64,000 bases of DNA, taken from assembly GCA_031398975.1 (NCBI GenBank), contig JANNOI010000019.1, positions 1 to 64,000 on the forward strand, read 5' to 3'. Below the pieces are notes generated by a model. It did not search any database. It was given only the letters and a program-made list of their open reading frames with translations, and was not told the origin of the DNA. The stretch is from JAKFWI01 sp031398975 (lineage in GTDB: Bacteria; Pseudomonadota; Alphaproteobacteria; Caulobacterales; Aquidulcibacteraceae). The stretch's first letter is position 1. Every line of letters begins with the position of its first letter. Positions 1-8,209 of the stretch are shown here, piece by piece. A program made the position numbers and the translations under genes.

Positions 1-87
1 CACCAGCGCGTACATACCGTCACGGTCCCCGACCTTATAGATTTTCTCCTTTGGTTTCATCTTCTTGAGTGCAAGGTCGGTCAGCAC
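1..87 (-). CDS. Tyrosine integrase, DUF4102 (arm-binding) N-terminus, partial
   Basis: Only the first 29 codons are in the window; the gene runs off the left edge on the minus strand. The translation from a GTG at 85-87 starts MLTDLALKKMKPKEKIYKV and continues GDRDGMYALV. This is the typical opening of the DUF4102 arm-type DNA-binding domain of P4-like tyrosine integrases. An in-frame TAA lies about 16 codons upstream, so the start must be this GTG or the internal ATG at 58-60. These enzymes catalyse site-specific integration and excision of genomic islands and prophages. Base composition is visibly lower in GC than the genes to the right, fitting a mobile element. Family assignment is firm; element type and catalytic domain cannot be seen. 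Confidence 0.8.
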   Translation of the reverse strand, partial: MLTDLALKKMKPKEKIYKVGDRDGMYALV

Positions 88-134
88 GGGCGGCCCCTTC
101 TGGCGCAATTTTTCGAGTTCTCCAGCCCATTTTT

Positions 135-286
135 ACCGTCAGCAAAAACACCGTCAAGTTTTACCTTTTCTCGCGTTATTTCATATGCTTAGATCGCCTC
201 ATGTGAAGCGCTTGAATTTTTATGCCTGACGGTATGAGCAAATCCCGTGGCTCGCGCTCGAAGCGACACCGTCAAAAACACCGTCA
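135..286. repeat. Cluster of ACCGTCA repeats upstream of the integrase (putative arm-type sites)
   Basis: Five copies of ACCGTCA occur in about 150 bases: direct copies at 135-141, 150-156, 268-274 and 280-286, and one inverted copy at 227-233. They form two close pairs with start-to-start spacings of 15 and 12 bases. A sixth copy lies inside the integrase gene at 16-22. Clustered short direct repeats just upstream of an integrase are typical of arm-type binding sites for the N-terminal domain. The motif count is read directly; the role is inferred. The whole 88-395 stretch has no gene I can support. Confidence 0.5.
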
Positions 287-375
287 CGTGTTTCCGCTTG
301 GAGCCGATCCTTGGCGGTCGACGCCGAGAGTTATTGTGTTGATTTTATGTGGTTTATAGGGATTTTCAGCGAATG

Positions 376-392
376 TCGGCGATAGACGCCGA
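376..392. repeat. Short inverted repeat near the element/chromosome junction
   Basis: TCGGCG at 376-381 and CGCCGA at 387-392 form a perfect 6-base inverted repeat around a 5-base spacer, immediately beyond the stop of the truncated CBS gene. GACGCCGA also appears as a direct copy at 320-327. An imperfect inverted repeat at the junction could be the integrase core site, but the matching att site at the other end of the element lies outside the window, so this is tentative. Confidence 0.3.
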
Positions 393-395
393 ACC

Positions 396-542
396 CTACT
401 GAATCATTCCCACCAGCCGGTCCGCGTCCGCCACGGGCAGCACGCCCACATCAATATCGGCCATCATCTGCGCAGCCTCGCGCAGGGAGGAGTGCAGGCG
501 GGCCGTGCGCACCGTCGGCGACATCGCATCTCGAACCAGCAT
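396..542 (-). pseudogene. CBS-domain protein, truncated after 48 residues
   Basis: An ATG at 540-542 opens MLVRDAMSPTVRTARLHSSL and continues through a CBS-like stretch to VADADRLVGMIQ, then TAG. In intact CBS-domain proteins the last motif normally continues as GMITDRDI, followed by a second CBS domain, for about 140 residues in all. The frame is therefore cut in the middle of the first CBS domain. The cut falls where sequence becomes lower in GC and leads into the integrase region. The simplest reading is that the element at the left edge integrated into, and truncated, this gene. The remnant is unlikely to be functional. Confidence 0.7.
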
Positions 543-658
543 GGGAACACCTTAATTTCCGCTCGGGCGAAACCCGTAACGTCCAGGAAAGAAGAACCGG
601 GCCGCGCCCCGCCGGGTTCCGCTGGACAAGCCCCCGCGCGAGGCCCGACATCGCGCCC

Positions 659-1366
659 ATGACGCCCATCGACATCGCCGCCTTCGCCGTCTTCGCGCTG
701 CTCTGGCTGGGCTACGAGCCTGCCCGGCGCCTCGCCACGCGCGGGGGCGGCATCAATGACGATATGGGCGTGATCCGCGCCGCCTGGATGCGGCGGATGC
801 TGGCGCGCCCGGTGCGGATCGCCGATTCCGCGCTGCTGGGGCACCTGCTGAATTCGGCCTCGTTTTTCGCCTCCTCCAACCTGCTGATCATCGCCGCCGC
901 CACGGGGCTCGTGTTCGGCGCGGGCGCGCCGGACCGGCTGGGCGGGCTCTCTTTGGTCCAGGCGGGGCCGGTCTGGCTGATGGAGGCCAAGATCGGGCTG
1001 GTGATCTTGACCCTGGTGCGCGGGCTGTTGGATTTCATCTGGGCGATCCGCCAGATCAATTACATCCTCGCCGTGTTCGGGGCCGCGCCCGAGGCCGGCG
1101 AGAAACCTGACGGTGCGGAGGCCTATCTGCGCGCCGCCACCGGCGTGCTGAACCCCGCCATGTCGGCGTTCAATCGCGGCGTGCGGGCCTATTATTTCGC
1201 GCTCGCGGCGGCGGCGTGGGTGATCAGCCCCTGGGCGCTGGCGATCGCCTCGGCGGGGACCTTCGCGCTGATCGTATGGCGCCAGACGGCGAGCGAAGCG
1301 GCAGGCGCGCTGCACGCGGCCCGGGTGATCCTCGAAGCGGAGACCGAAACCCAGACCCGGCGTTAG
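659..1366 (+). CDS. DUF599 family membrane protein
   Basis: A 235-residue protein with four or five hydrophobic segments (about residues 5-20, 60-85, 105-130 and 175-205). The N-terminal half carries the DUF599 signature region: MGVIRAAWMRRML, then the stretch around LLNSASFFASS, then the WLMEAKIGLVILTLV helix. Length matches the family (about 220-250). DUF599 proteins are inner-membrane proteins with no settled biochemical role. The gene is divergent from the truncated CBS remnant. Its stop lies 16 bases before the stop of alanine dehydrogenase on the other strand, so the two are convergent. Family call firm, function unknown. Confidence 0.8.
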   Translation: MTPIDIAAFAVFALLWLGYEPARRLATRGGGINDDMGVIRAAWMRRMLARPVRIADSALLGHLLNSASFFASSNLLIIAAATGLVFGAGAPDRLGGLSLVQAGPVWLMEAKIGLVILTLVRGLLDFIWAIRQINYILAVFGAAPEAGEKPDGAEAYLRAATGVLNPAMSAFNRGVRAYYFALAAAAWVISPWALAIASAGTFALIVWRQTASEAAGALHAARVILEAETETQTRR

Positions 1367-1382
1367 GCGCGCGGGCGCGGGT

Positions 1383-2495
1383 TCAAGCCAGCCAAGCCGG
1401 GCGGACGAAAGGAAGCTTGAGATCGCGCGCCACCGCCGCATGCGCGATCGCCCCGCCCTCCACGTTCAGCCCCGCCGCGAGGTGGGGATCGTCGCGCAGC
1501 GCCTGGCGAACGCCCTTGGCGGCCAGCGCCAGCGTGAACGGCAGCGTGACGTGGCTCAGCGCGTACGCTGAGGTGCGGGCCACCGCGCCAGGCATGTTCG
1601 CCACGCAATAATGCAGCACGCCATCGACCTCATAGACCGGCGCGTCATGGGTAGTCGGGCGCGAGGTCTCGAAACAGCCGCCCTGGTCGATCGAGATGTC
1701 CACCAGCACCGCGCCGGGGCGCATCCGCCCCACCATCGCGCGCGTCACGAGCTTGGGCGCGGCCGCCCCGGGGATCAGCACCGCCCCCACCACCAGATCG
1801 GCCTGCGTCACCGCCTCCTCAACCGCCGCGCGGGTGGAATAAAGCGTTTCCAGCCGGCCGTTGAATTCCTGGTCCAGCGCCTCGAGGCGGGCGACGTTCT
1901 TATCGAACACGGTGACGCGCGCGCGCATGCCCACCGCGATCTGGGCGGCGTTGTAGCCCGCCACGCCCGCGCCCAGGATCACCACATCGGCCGGCTTCAC
2001 CCCCGGCACGCCGCCCAGCAGCACGCCGCGCCCGCCATGGGCCTTCTCCAGGAAGTTCGCGCCCACTTGGATCGACATCCGCCCCGCCACCTCGCTCATG
2101 GGCTTGAGCAGGGGCAGGCCGCCGCCCGCATCGGTCACCGTCTCGTAGGCGATCGCGGTCGCGCCCGAGTTCAGGAGCGCTTCAGCCTGGGCGGGATCGG
2201 GGGCGAGGTGGAGATAGGTGAACAGCGTCTGGCCGGCGGCGAGCATCGCGCATTCGCGGGCTTGCGGCTCCTTGACCTTCACGATCAGCTCGTTTTCGCC
2301 GAACACGGTCTCCGCGTCCGGGGCGATTGTTGCGCCCACCGCGCGGTAATAGGCGTCATCGGCGCCGATCCCGAGCCCCGCGCCGGACTGGATCATCACC
2401 CCATGGCCGGCGGCGACGAGTTCGGCCGCGCTCTCGGGGGTGAGGCCTACGCGGTATTCGTGGGTCTTGATCTCGCTGGGACAGCCGATGCGCAT
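1383..2495 (-). CDS. ald: Alanine dehydrogenase
   Basis: A 370-residue cytosolic enzyme converting L-alanine, NAD+ and water to pyruvate, ammonia and NADH. The N-terminus MRIGCPSEIKTHEYRVGLTP is the family hallmark and includes the substrate-binding Arg of EYRVGLTP. KVKEP lies near residue 75 and carries the active-site Lys. The Rossmann loop VILGAGVAGYNAAQIAVGM lies around residue 172. Length matches AlaDH (about 370). A weak GAGG-like ribosome-binding sequence precedes the ATG at 2493-2495. It stands alone, convergent with the DUF599 gene. It supports use of alanine as carbon or nitrogen source or alanine synthesis from pyruvate. Confidence 0.95.
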   Translation of the reverse strand: MRIGCPSEIKTHEYRVGLTPESAAELVAAGHGVMIQSGAGLGIGADDAYYRAVGATIAPDAETVFGENELIVKVKEPQARECAMLAAGQTLFTYLHLAPDPAQAEALLNSGATAIAYETVTDAGGGLPLLKPMSEVAGRMSIQVGANFLEKAHGGRGVLLGGVPGVKPADVVILGAGVAGYNAAQIAVGMRARVTVFDKNVARLEALDQEFNGRLETLYSTRAAVEEAVTQADLVVGAVLIPGAAAPKLVTRAMVGRMRPGAVLVDISIDQGGCFETSRPTTHDAPVYEVDGVLHYCVANMPGAVARTSAYALSHVTLPFTLALAAKGVRQALRDDPHLAAGLNVEGGAIAHAAVARDLKLPFVRPAWLA

Positions 2496-2623
2496 GGGAA
2501 CCGATCCTCGCCCGTCGTGGAAGTGTGCGCGATCTTATCGCGAGGAACGGAGGTTTAGCGATCCTCGGCTCGGCGCCCGCCGGGACCCGATCGGGTCCGC
2601 GACGGGCGCAAGGCGAATTCACC

Positions 2624-2965
2624 CTAGCGGAGCGCGCATATGCGGCGCGGGCCTGCGGTGGCGCGGGCGATGCCCGGGCGTCCGGGCGCGGACTTGCAGG
2701 CGCAGGGCGCGCCGACCGGGCGGGAGGTCACGCACGTGCGGCCGCCGGGCGGGGGCGGGGGCGGGGGGGCCGGCTGCGCGCCTTGGCCCGGCCCGGGCCC
2801 GGCCTTGGCGGGGGGGGGCGGAGCGGGGGTCTGGGGGCTAGCGGGGCTCGCAGCGCCCGGGGTGGGCGGGGGCGTCGGCTGGGCGGAGGCGAGGGGCGCA
2901 GTGAAAGCGAACGCCATGGCGGCGCACGCCAAAGTCACCCGCAGACGGGAAAAACTAGCGATCAT
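2624..2965 (-). CDS. Small secreted proline-rich protein
   Basis: A 113-residue product with a clear signal peptide: basic start, hydrophobic core around residues 10-24, and an ASA-like cleavage site near residue 28. The mature part is a proline/alanine-rich linker (about 30-75), then a short C-terminal region with four cysteines (CVTSRPVGAPCACK and a final RRICAL). A strong AAGGAG ribosome-binding site sits 8-9 bases before the ATG at 2963-2965, which supports translation. The DNA is extremely GC-rich with long runs of G. I do not recognise a family. It could be a periplasmic or surface protein whose C-terminal part forms disulfides. Existence likely, role unknown. Confidence 0.6.
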   Translation of the reverse strand: MIASFSRLRVTLACAAMAFAFTAPLASAQPTPPPTPGAASPASPQTPAPPPPAKAGPGPGQGAQPAPPPPPPPGGRTCVTSRPVGAPCACKSAPGRPGIARATAGPRRICALR

Positions 2966-3099
2966 AGAGCTGTCTCCTTTAACGTCCCCGCCGCGCGACC
3001 AGACAAAGGCGACGCGGCGCTAAAGTTCCCCGAGCCAGCGCTTAAAGCAGCGCCGACGCTTGGGAAGCGCTCGCTACCAGCAAGAAGGTGAAGCTCGCA

Positions 3100-5040
3100 A
3101 TGTCCGATGCACAAATTTTCCCTGTTCCGGAGGCCTGGCGGGGGCGGACGAAGGCGGATTTGGTGGCCTACGGCTCGATGCATGCGGCGGCGCTGGAAGA
3201 TCCGGAGGCTTTCTGGGGCGTGCACGGCCGGCGCCTCGACTGGATCAAACCCTATCGCGAGGTGCGCGACGCCTCGTTCGAGGAGGCCGATTTCCGCATC
3301 CGCTGGTTCGCCGACGGGACCTTGAACGTCGCCCACAATTGCATCGACCGCCACCTCCCCCACCGCGCGGACCAGACCGCCATCCTCTGGGAAGGCGACA
3401 CACCCGGCCAGACGCGCGCCATCTCCTATGGCGAATTGCACCGCGAAGTCTGCCGGTTCGCGAACGTGCTGAAAGCCCACGGGGCGGCCCGCGGCGACCG
3501 GGTCACGATCTACCTGCCCATGATCCCGGAGGCTGCGTTCGCCATGCTGGCATGCGCGCGCCTGGGGGCGGTGCATACGGTCGTGTTCGCTGGGTTTTCC
3601 CCCGAAAGCCTCGCCGGGCGGATCCGGGACTGCGACTCGAAGCTCGTGATCACCGCCGACGAAGGCCTCCGCGCGGGCCGCACGCTTCCGCTGAAAGCCA
3701 ATGTGGACAAAGCGCTAGCCTCGTGCCCCAGCGTGGAGCGGGTGCTCGTGGTCGCGCGCACCGGCGCGCCTGTCCCCATGCAATCCCCGCGCGACGTCTG
3801 GTACGCGCAAGCCGCCGCGGAGGCCTCCGACGTTTGCCCGATCGAGGAAATGGGCGCGGAGGATCCCTTGTTCATCCTCTATACGTCCGGCTCCACCGGC
3901 GCGCCGAAGGGGGTGCTGCACACGAGCGGGGGGTATCTCGTCTACGCCGCCATCACCCACGAGTACCTGTTCGACCACCAGGAGGGCGACGTCTTCTGGT
4001 GCACCGCCGATGTCGGCTGGGTGACGGGGCATTCCTATGTCGTGTACGGCCCGCTGGCCGATGGCGCGACGACATTGATGTTCGAGGGCGCGCCGACCTG
4101 GCCGTCCCCGTCGCGGGCCTGGGAGGTGGTGGACGCGCACCGCGTGACTACCTTCTTCAGCGCCCCCACCCTGATCCGCGCGCTGATGCGCGAGGGCGAG
4201 GCGCCGGTGGCCGCCACGTCCCGGGCGAGCCTGCGGCTTTTGGGCACGGTGGGAGAGCCGATCAATCCGGAGGCCTGGCTCTGGTACCACCGCGTGGTGG
4301 GCGAAAGCCGCTGCCCGATCATCGACACCTGGTGGCAGACCGAAACCGGCGGCGCGATGATCGCCCCCCTGCCCGGCGCGACCACGCTGAAACCGGGCTC
4401 GGCGACGCTGCCGTTTTTCGGGGTGCAGCCGGAGATCGTGGCCGCGGACGGGACGGTGCTGGAGGGCGCGGCGAGCGGGAACCTGGTTCTGGCCGCCTCC
4501 TGGCCCGGGCAGATGCGCACCATCTACGGCGATCACGCCCGCTTCTTCGACACTTATTTCCGCGCCTATCCCGGCAAATACTTCACCGGCGACGGCGCGC
4601 GACGGGACGAGGACGGCTATTATTGGATCACGGGGCGCGTGGACGACGTCATCAACGTGTCCGGCCACCGCCTGGGCACCGCCGAAATCGAGAGCGCGCT
4701 GGTGGCGCACCCCAAGGTGGCCGAGGCCGCGGTGGTGCCCCGCCCGCACGATCTGAAGGGCCAGAGCGTCTACGCCTACGTCACTCTGAATGTCGGCGAG
4801 GCGGGAGGCGCGGCGCTTGCCCAGGAATTGGTGGCGTGGGTGCGCCAGGAGATCGGCCCGCTGGCCCAGCCCGACGTGATCCAGTTCGCGCCCGGCCTGC
4901 CGAAGACGCGCTCCGGCAAGATCATGCGCCGCATCCTGCGCAAGATCGCGGAAAACGACCTCTCGAACCTGGGCGATACGACCACGCTGGCCGAGCCTGG
5001 CGTGCTCGACGATCTGGTGCGCAACCGCGCGGACGCGTAA
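3100..5040 (+). CDS. acs: Acetyl-CoA synthetase (acetate--CoA ligase)
   Basis: A 646-residue AMP-forming ligase that activates acetate with ATP and CoA in the cytosol. Visible motifs are the N-terminal ACAS domain ([17 protein letters not shown]), the adenylate-binding loop [15 protein letters not shown] near residue 260, the [10 protein letters not shown] core motif near 410, and the C-terminal hinge with the catalytic, acetylation-prone lysine in [10 protein letters not shown]. Length matches Acs (about 650). An in-frame GTG four codons upstream (3088) is possible, but the ATG at 3100 has an AAGG sequence 11 bases ahead, so I prefer it. The next gene starts 64 bases downstream. It can also assimilate acetate made by other pathways in this window. 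Confidence 0.95.
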   Translation: MSDAQIFPVPEAWRGRTKADLVAYGSMHAAALEDPEAFWGVHGRRLDWIKPYREVRDASFEEADFRIRWFADGTLNVAHNCIDRHLPHRADQTAILWEGDTPGQTRAISYGELHREVCRFANVLKAHGAARGDRVTIYLPMIPEAAFAMLACARLGAVHTVVFAGFSPESLAGRIRDCDSKLVITADEGLRAGRTLPLKANVDKALASCPSVERVLVVARTGAPVPMQSPRDVWYAQAAAEASDVCPIEEMGAEDPLFILYTSGSTGAPKGVLHTSGGYLVYAAITHEYLFDHQEGDVFWCTADVGWVTGHSYVVYGPLADGATTLMFEGAPTWPSPSRAWEVVDAHRVTTFFSAPTLIRALMREGEAPVAATSRASLRLLGTVGEPINPEAWLWYHRVVGESRCPIIDTWWQTETGGAMIAPLPGATTLKPGSATLPFFGVQPEIVAADGTVLEGAASGNLVLAASWPGQMRTIYGDHARFFDTYFRAYPGKYFTGDGARRDEDGYYWITGRVDDVINVSGHRLGTAEIESALVAHPKVAEAAVVPRPHDLKGQSVYAYVTLNVGEAGGAALAQELVAWVRQEIGPLAQPDVIQFAPGLPKTRSGKIMRRILRKIAENDLSNLGDTTTLAEPGVLDDLVRNRADA

Positions 5041-5104
5041 GCGAACCCCTTGCGGCCCCGCGCGTTTTACGCCCGGTCCCGCGCCGCGCTTTACCCGGAG
5101 CGTC

Positions 5105-6367
5105 ATGTTCGATCATCCGTTCGCCCAAGCGCCGCGGCCCGCCCCCCCGCCCGCCGAAGACGCCGCAAGCTCGCTGATCGCGTCCTTCTGGGCCGAGGCG
5201 CAGCGCGTGGGAGGCCATTTGGGCCGCCTGACGCCCGCCGAGATCGCCCTCGACGCCGGCTTGACTGTCGCCATCATCGCTACTGCGCTTTCGGTGAACT
5301 GGGCCGTGCGCCGGGTGGCGGTGACGCTGCGCGACCGGCTCCTGTTTCGCGACGGCAAGCGCCCCGGGCGCGGCGGGCGCCGCATCGGCGGGCTGACCAT
5401 CGCGCTCCTCGATCTCGTCGTGTTCGTCACCGCGCTCGTTATGATGCTGCGGGTGTGGGGCATCGATCCCGGCCGCTTCGCGCTGACGCCGGCGGGCGGG
5501 GCGCTTGCGGTGATGATCCAGGCGGGCTTCATCTTCATCCTGGCCGTGGGCGCGATCGAGATCAGCCGCTTCGCCATCGTCCATCTCTTGAGCAACGCCG
5601 CCGACCGGTCCCGCGACCTGCGCCGCGCCGCGCAATTGCGCACGCTTTCCCCGCTGCTCACGGGCATCGCCCAGACGTTCATCTTCCTGCTCGCCGCGAT
5701 CACGCTTCTATCCGAGGTGGGGGTGGAGATCGCCCCGCTGCTGGCGGGGGCGGGCGTGGTGGGGATCGCCGTGGGCTTCGGAGCGCAGACCCTGGTGAAG
5801 GACTTTTTCACCGGCGCATTCCTGCTGATGGAGGACATCGTCTCCCTGGGGGATACGGTGCGTATCGGCGACGTGACGGGCCTAGTGGAGGAGATGACGC
5901 TGCGCACCATCCGACTGCGCGATTTCGACGGCACGCTGCACGTGTTCCCGTATGGGGAGGCGCAAGTGATCCACAACCTCACCAAGACCTTCTCCTACGC
6001 CACGATCGACCTGACCATCTCCTACCCCTCAGACCTCGAGGAGGCGCTCACGCTCATGCGGCGGGAAGGCGAGGCGCTGAGCCAGGACGAGGCCTATCGG
6101 GAGGCGGTGCTGGCGCCGGTCCAGGTGCTGGGCGTGGACAAGCTGTCCGACAATGGCGTGGTGCTGAAGGCGCGCATCAAGACCCGTCCCGGCGAGCAAT
6201 GGCGCGTAGGGCGCGCGTACAATCGCCGCATCAAGGCCGCGTTCGACGCCGCAGGCGTGGAGCTGGCGCATCGCCACCTGCCGGTGCCGCCCTATGGGGA
6301 GCATCCCCCCTTGCTGGACGATCCTCCCGGCCGCGACGGCGCGGGTGCGGCGGCGCCCGCGCCTTAA
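5105..6367 (+). CDS. MscS-family mechanosensitive ion channel
   Basis: A 420-residue inner-membrane protein. It has a proline-rich start, hydrophobic segments at about 42-62, 96-118, 130-155 and 182-200, and then the conserved pore-lining MscS helix and beta domain: LLAGAGVVGIAVGFGAQTLV, DFFTGAFLLMED, VEEMTLRTIRLRDFDG and VFPYGE. These are the standard features of the small-conductance mechanosensitive channel family, which releases solutes on hypo-osmotic shock. The C-terminal cytoplasmic part ends in a short proline-rich tail. It lies in the same direction as acs, but a shared transcript is not evident. Confidence 0.9.
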   Translation: MFDHPFAQAPRPAPPPAEDAASSLIASFWAEAQRVGGHLGRLTPAEIALDAGLTVAIIATALSVNWAVRRVAVTLRDRLLFRDGKRPGRGGRRIGGLTIALLDLVVFVTALVMMLRVWGIDPGRFALTPAGGALAVMIQAGFIFILAVGAIEISRFAIVHLLSNAADRSRDLRRAAQLRTLSPLLTGIAQTFIFLLAAITLLSEVGVEIAPLLAGAGVVGIAVGFGAQTLVKDFFTGAFLLMEDIVSLGDTVRIGDVTGLVEEMTLRTIRLRDFDGTLHVFPYGEAQVIHNLTKTFSYATIDLTISYPSDLEEALTLMRREGEALSQDEAYREAVLAPVQVLGVDKLSDNGVVLKARIKTRPGEQWRVGRAYNRRIKAAFDAAGVELAHRHLPVPPYGEHPPLLDDPPGRDGAGAAAPAP

Positions 6368-6445
6368 GCGGCCCTTCCGTCGGCGCGCGCGGACGCCTAC
6401 ACCGGGACAAGCCCAGCTTAGAGGGCGCAACCGCAAGGGACGGAA

Positions 6446-8209
6446 ATGCAGTGGTGGAAGCGCCTCGAGCGCGAGATCGTGTTCGTGTTTCGATTGCTGC
6501 GGACGCTGCTGCGGATCTCCCCCGTCAACCGGCGCCCGACATTTTTGGCCTGTGACGCGTTCGAGGCGGCCGTCGATCGCCATCGCGATGCGCTGGCGCT
6601 GCGCTTCGAGGGCCGCGACTATACCTTCGCGCAGATCGACGCCATCGCCAACGCCGCCGCCGCCTGGGCCGAAGGCGTGGGCCTGAAGCGGGGGGACAAG
6701 GCGGCCATCTTCCTCCCCAACCGCGCCGAATACGTGCCGATCTGGATGGGCTTGACCAAGATCGGCGTGGCGGGCGCGCTCATCAACACAAACCTCACGG
6801 GCGCGACGCTGGCCCATTGCCTCGCGCTCGCCGATTCCGACCACGTGATCGCCGACGCCGCGTGCCTGCCCGCGTTCCAGGACGTCGCGGCCAGCCTTGC
6901 GCGCCCGATGCGGGCCTGGAATCTGGATGCGGGCGAGCTGGCGCTCGACGCCCCCGCCCCCCGTCCGGACCCCGCACGGCGCCAGGGCCTCACCAACCGG
7001 GACACCGCGCTCTACATCTACACCTCCGGCACCACCGGCATGCCCAAGGCGGCGCGGATCACCCATGCGCGGGCGCTGCTCTACATGTTGGGTTTCGCGG
7101 GCGCGACCGGCGCGAAGGCCGAAGACCGCATCTATATCGCCCTGCCGCTTTACCACGCCACGGGGGGCTTGTGCGCCATGGGGGGGGCGTGGCTGAACGG
7201 GGCCGCGATCGTGCTGCGGCGGCGCTTCTCGGCCAGCGCCTTCTGGAGCGACGTGGTGGAGAACGGGGCCACCATGTTCGTCTATATCGGCGAGCTGTGC
7301 CGCTATCTCGTGAACCACCCGCCCCACCCTGAGGAGCGCGCGCACCGCCTGCGGCTCGCCTTCGGCAACGGCCTGCGGCCCGACATCTGGGAGGCGTTCC
7401 AGGCGCGCTTCGCCGTGCCCCGCATTCTCGAATTCTACGGGGCGACGGAGGGCAACGTCTCGCTGTTCAATTTCGATGCGCGCCCCGGCGCGGTGGGCCG
7501 CGTGCCCTTCTATCTGCGCAGCCGGTTTAATGTGCGCATTATCGCTATGGACCTCGAGACCGAGCAGCCCCTGCGCGGGCCGGACGGGCTGTGCGTCGAG
7601 TGCAAGCCGGGCGAGATCGGTGAGGTGATCGGCCAGATCGGCTCGGACGCGCGCACGCTCTATGTGGGCTATGCGGACAAGGCGGCCTCCGAGAAGAAGG
7701 TGCTGCGCGGGGTGTTCAAGCCGGGCGACGCTTTCTTCCGCACCGGCGACCTCATGCGCCAGGACGAGGACGGCTACCTCTATTTCGTCGATCGGCTCGG
7801 GGACACGTTCCGCTGGAAAGCCGAAAACGTCTCCACCACCGAGGTGGCGCACGCGCTGGGGTCGTTCCCCGGGGTGCTGGAGGCGAATGTGTACGGGGTG
7901 CGGGTGGGCCAGATGGACGGGCGCGCCGGCATGGCCGCGATCACCGCGCCCGGCATTGATCTGCACGCGCTCCGCGCGCACCTGGCCACGGCGTTGCCCG
8001 GCTATGCGCGGCCGGTGTTTTTGCGCCTCACGCCGCAGATCGAAACCACCGGCACGTTCAAATACAGGAAGGTCGATCTCGTACGGGACGGATTCGATCC
8101 CACGCGCGCGCCGGATCCGGTGTTTTTCGACCATCCGGCGGAAAAGCGCTACGTGCCGGTGACGCCGGAGCTTTATGCGCAGATCGAATCAGGCGGCTTC
8201 CGCCTCTAG
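6446..8209 (+). CDS. FATP-type long-chain/very-long-chain acyl-CoA synthetase
   Basis: A 587-residue AMP-binding enzyme of the FATP/FadD6 subfamily. It has an N-terminal hydrophobic/basic start (VFRLLRTLLRISP). The AMP-binding loop is YIYTSGTTGMPKAARITH (about residues 190-207). EFYGATEGNVSLFNFD marks the FATP group. FFRTGDLMRQDEDGYLYFVD and GDTFRWKAENVSTTEV form the hinge, and TGTFKYRKVDLVRDGFD closes the domain. Members couple fatty-acid uptake to CoA activation at the membrane. Length fits (about 590-600). The 3' end overlaps the convergent MFS gene by 21 bases. Confidence 0.88.
   Translation: MQWWKRLEREIVFVFRLLRTLLRISPVNRRPTFLACDAFEAAVDRHRDALALRFEGRDYTFAQIDAIANAAAAWAEGVGLKRGDKAAIFLPNRAEYVPIWMGLTKIGVAGALINTNLTGATLAHCLALADSDHVIADAACLPAFQDVAASLARPMRAWNLDAGELALDAPAPRPDPARRQGLTNRDTALYIYTSGTTGMPKAARITHARALLYMLGFAGATGAKAEDRIYIALPLYHATGGLCAMGGAWLNGAAIVLRRRFSASAFWSDVVENGATMFVYIGELCRYLVNHPPHPEERAHRLRLAFGNGLRPDIWEAFQARFAVPRILEFYGATEGNVSLFNFDARPGAVGRVPFYLRSRFNVRIIAMDLETEQPLRGPDGLCVECKPGEIGEVIGQIGSDARTLYVGYADKAASEKKVLRGVFKPGDAFFRTGDLMRQDEDGYLYFVDRLGDTFRWKAENVSTTEVAHALGSFPGVLEANVYGVRVGQMDGRAGMAAITAPGIDLHALRAHLATALPGYARPVFLRLTPQIETTGTFKYRKVDLVRDGFDPTRAPDPVFFDHPAEKRYVPVTPELYAQIESGGFRL

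Noticed and set aside
360..410. Possible tRNA or tmRNA 3' end at the element junction
   Set aside because: GGGTTCGGC was suggestive of a T-loop, but no acceptor stem, CCA or anticodon arm can be built, and the CBS reading frame explains the sequence.
464..1441. A 325-codon minus-strand frame opposite the DUF599 gene
   Set aside because: Biased composition and no motif; the overlapping CBS remnant and DUF599 frames carry recognisable families.
2640..3023. Plus-strand frame with poly-glycine
   Set aside because: Produced by long G runs; the minus-strand frame has a signal peptide and strong ribosome-binding site.
3060..5177. A 705-codon alternative plus frame over acetyl-CoA synthetase
   Set aside because: Arg/Gly-rich frame-shifted shadow; all conserved Acs motifs are in the other frame.
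6029..8134. A 700-codon open frame on the minus strand opposite the acyl-CoA synthetase
   Set aside because: It is a GC-rich shadow with compositionally biased Arg/Gly/His residues and no motif, and the plus-strand gene is fully supported.
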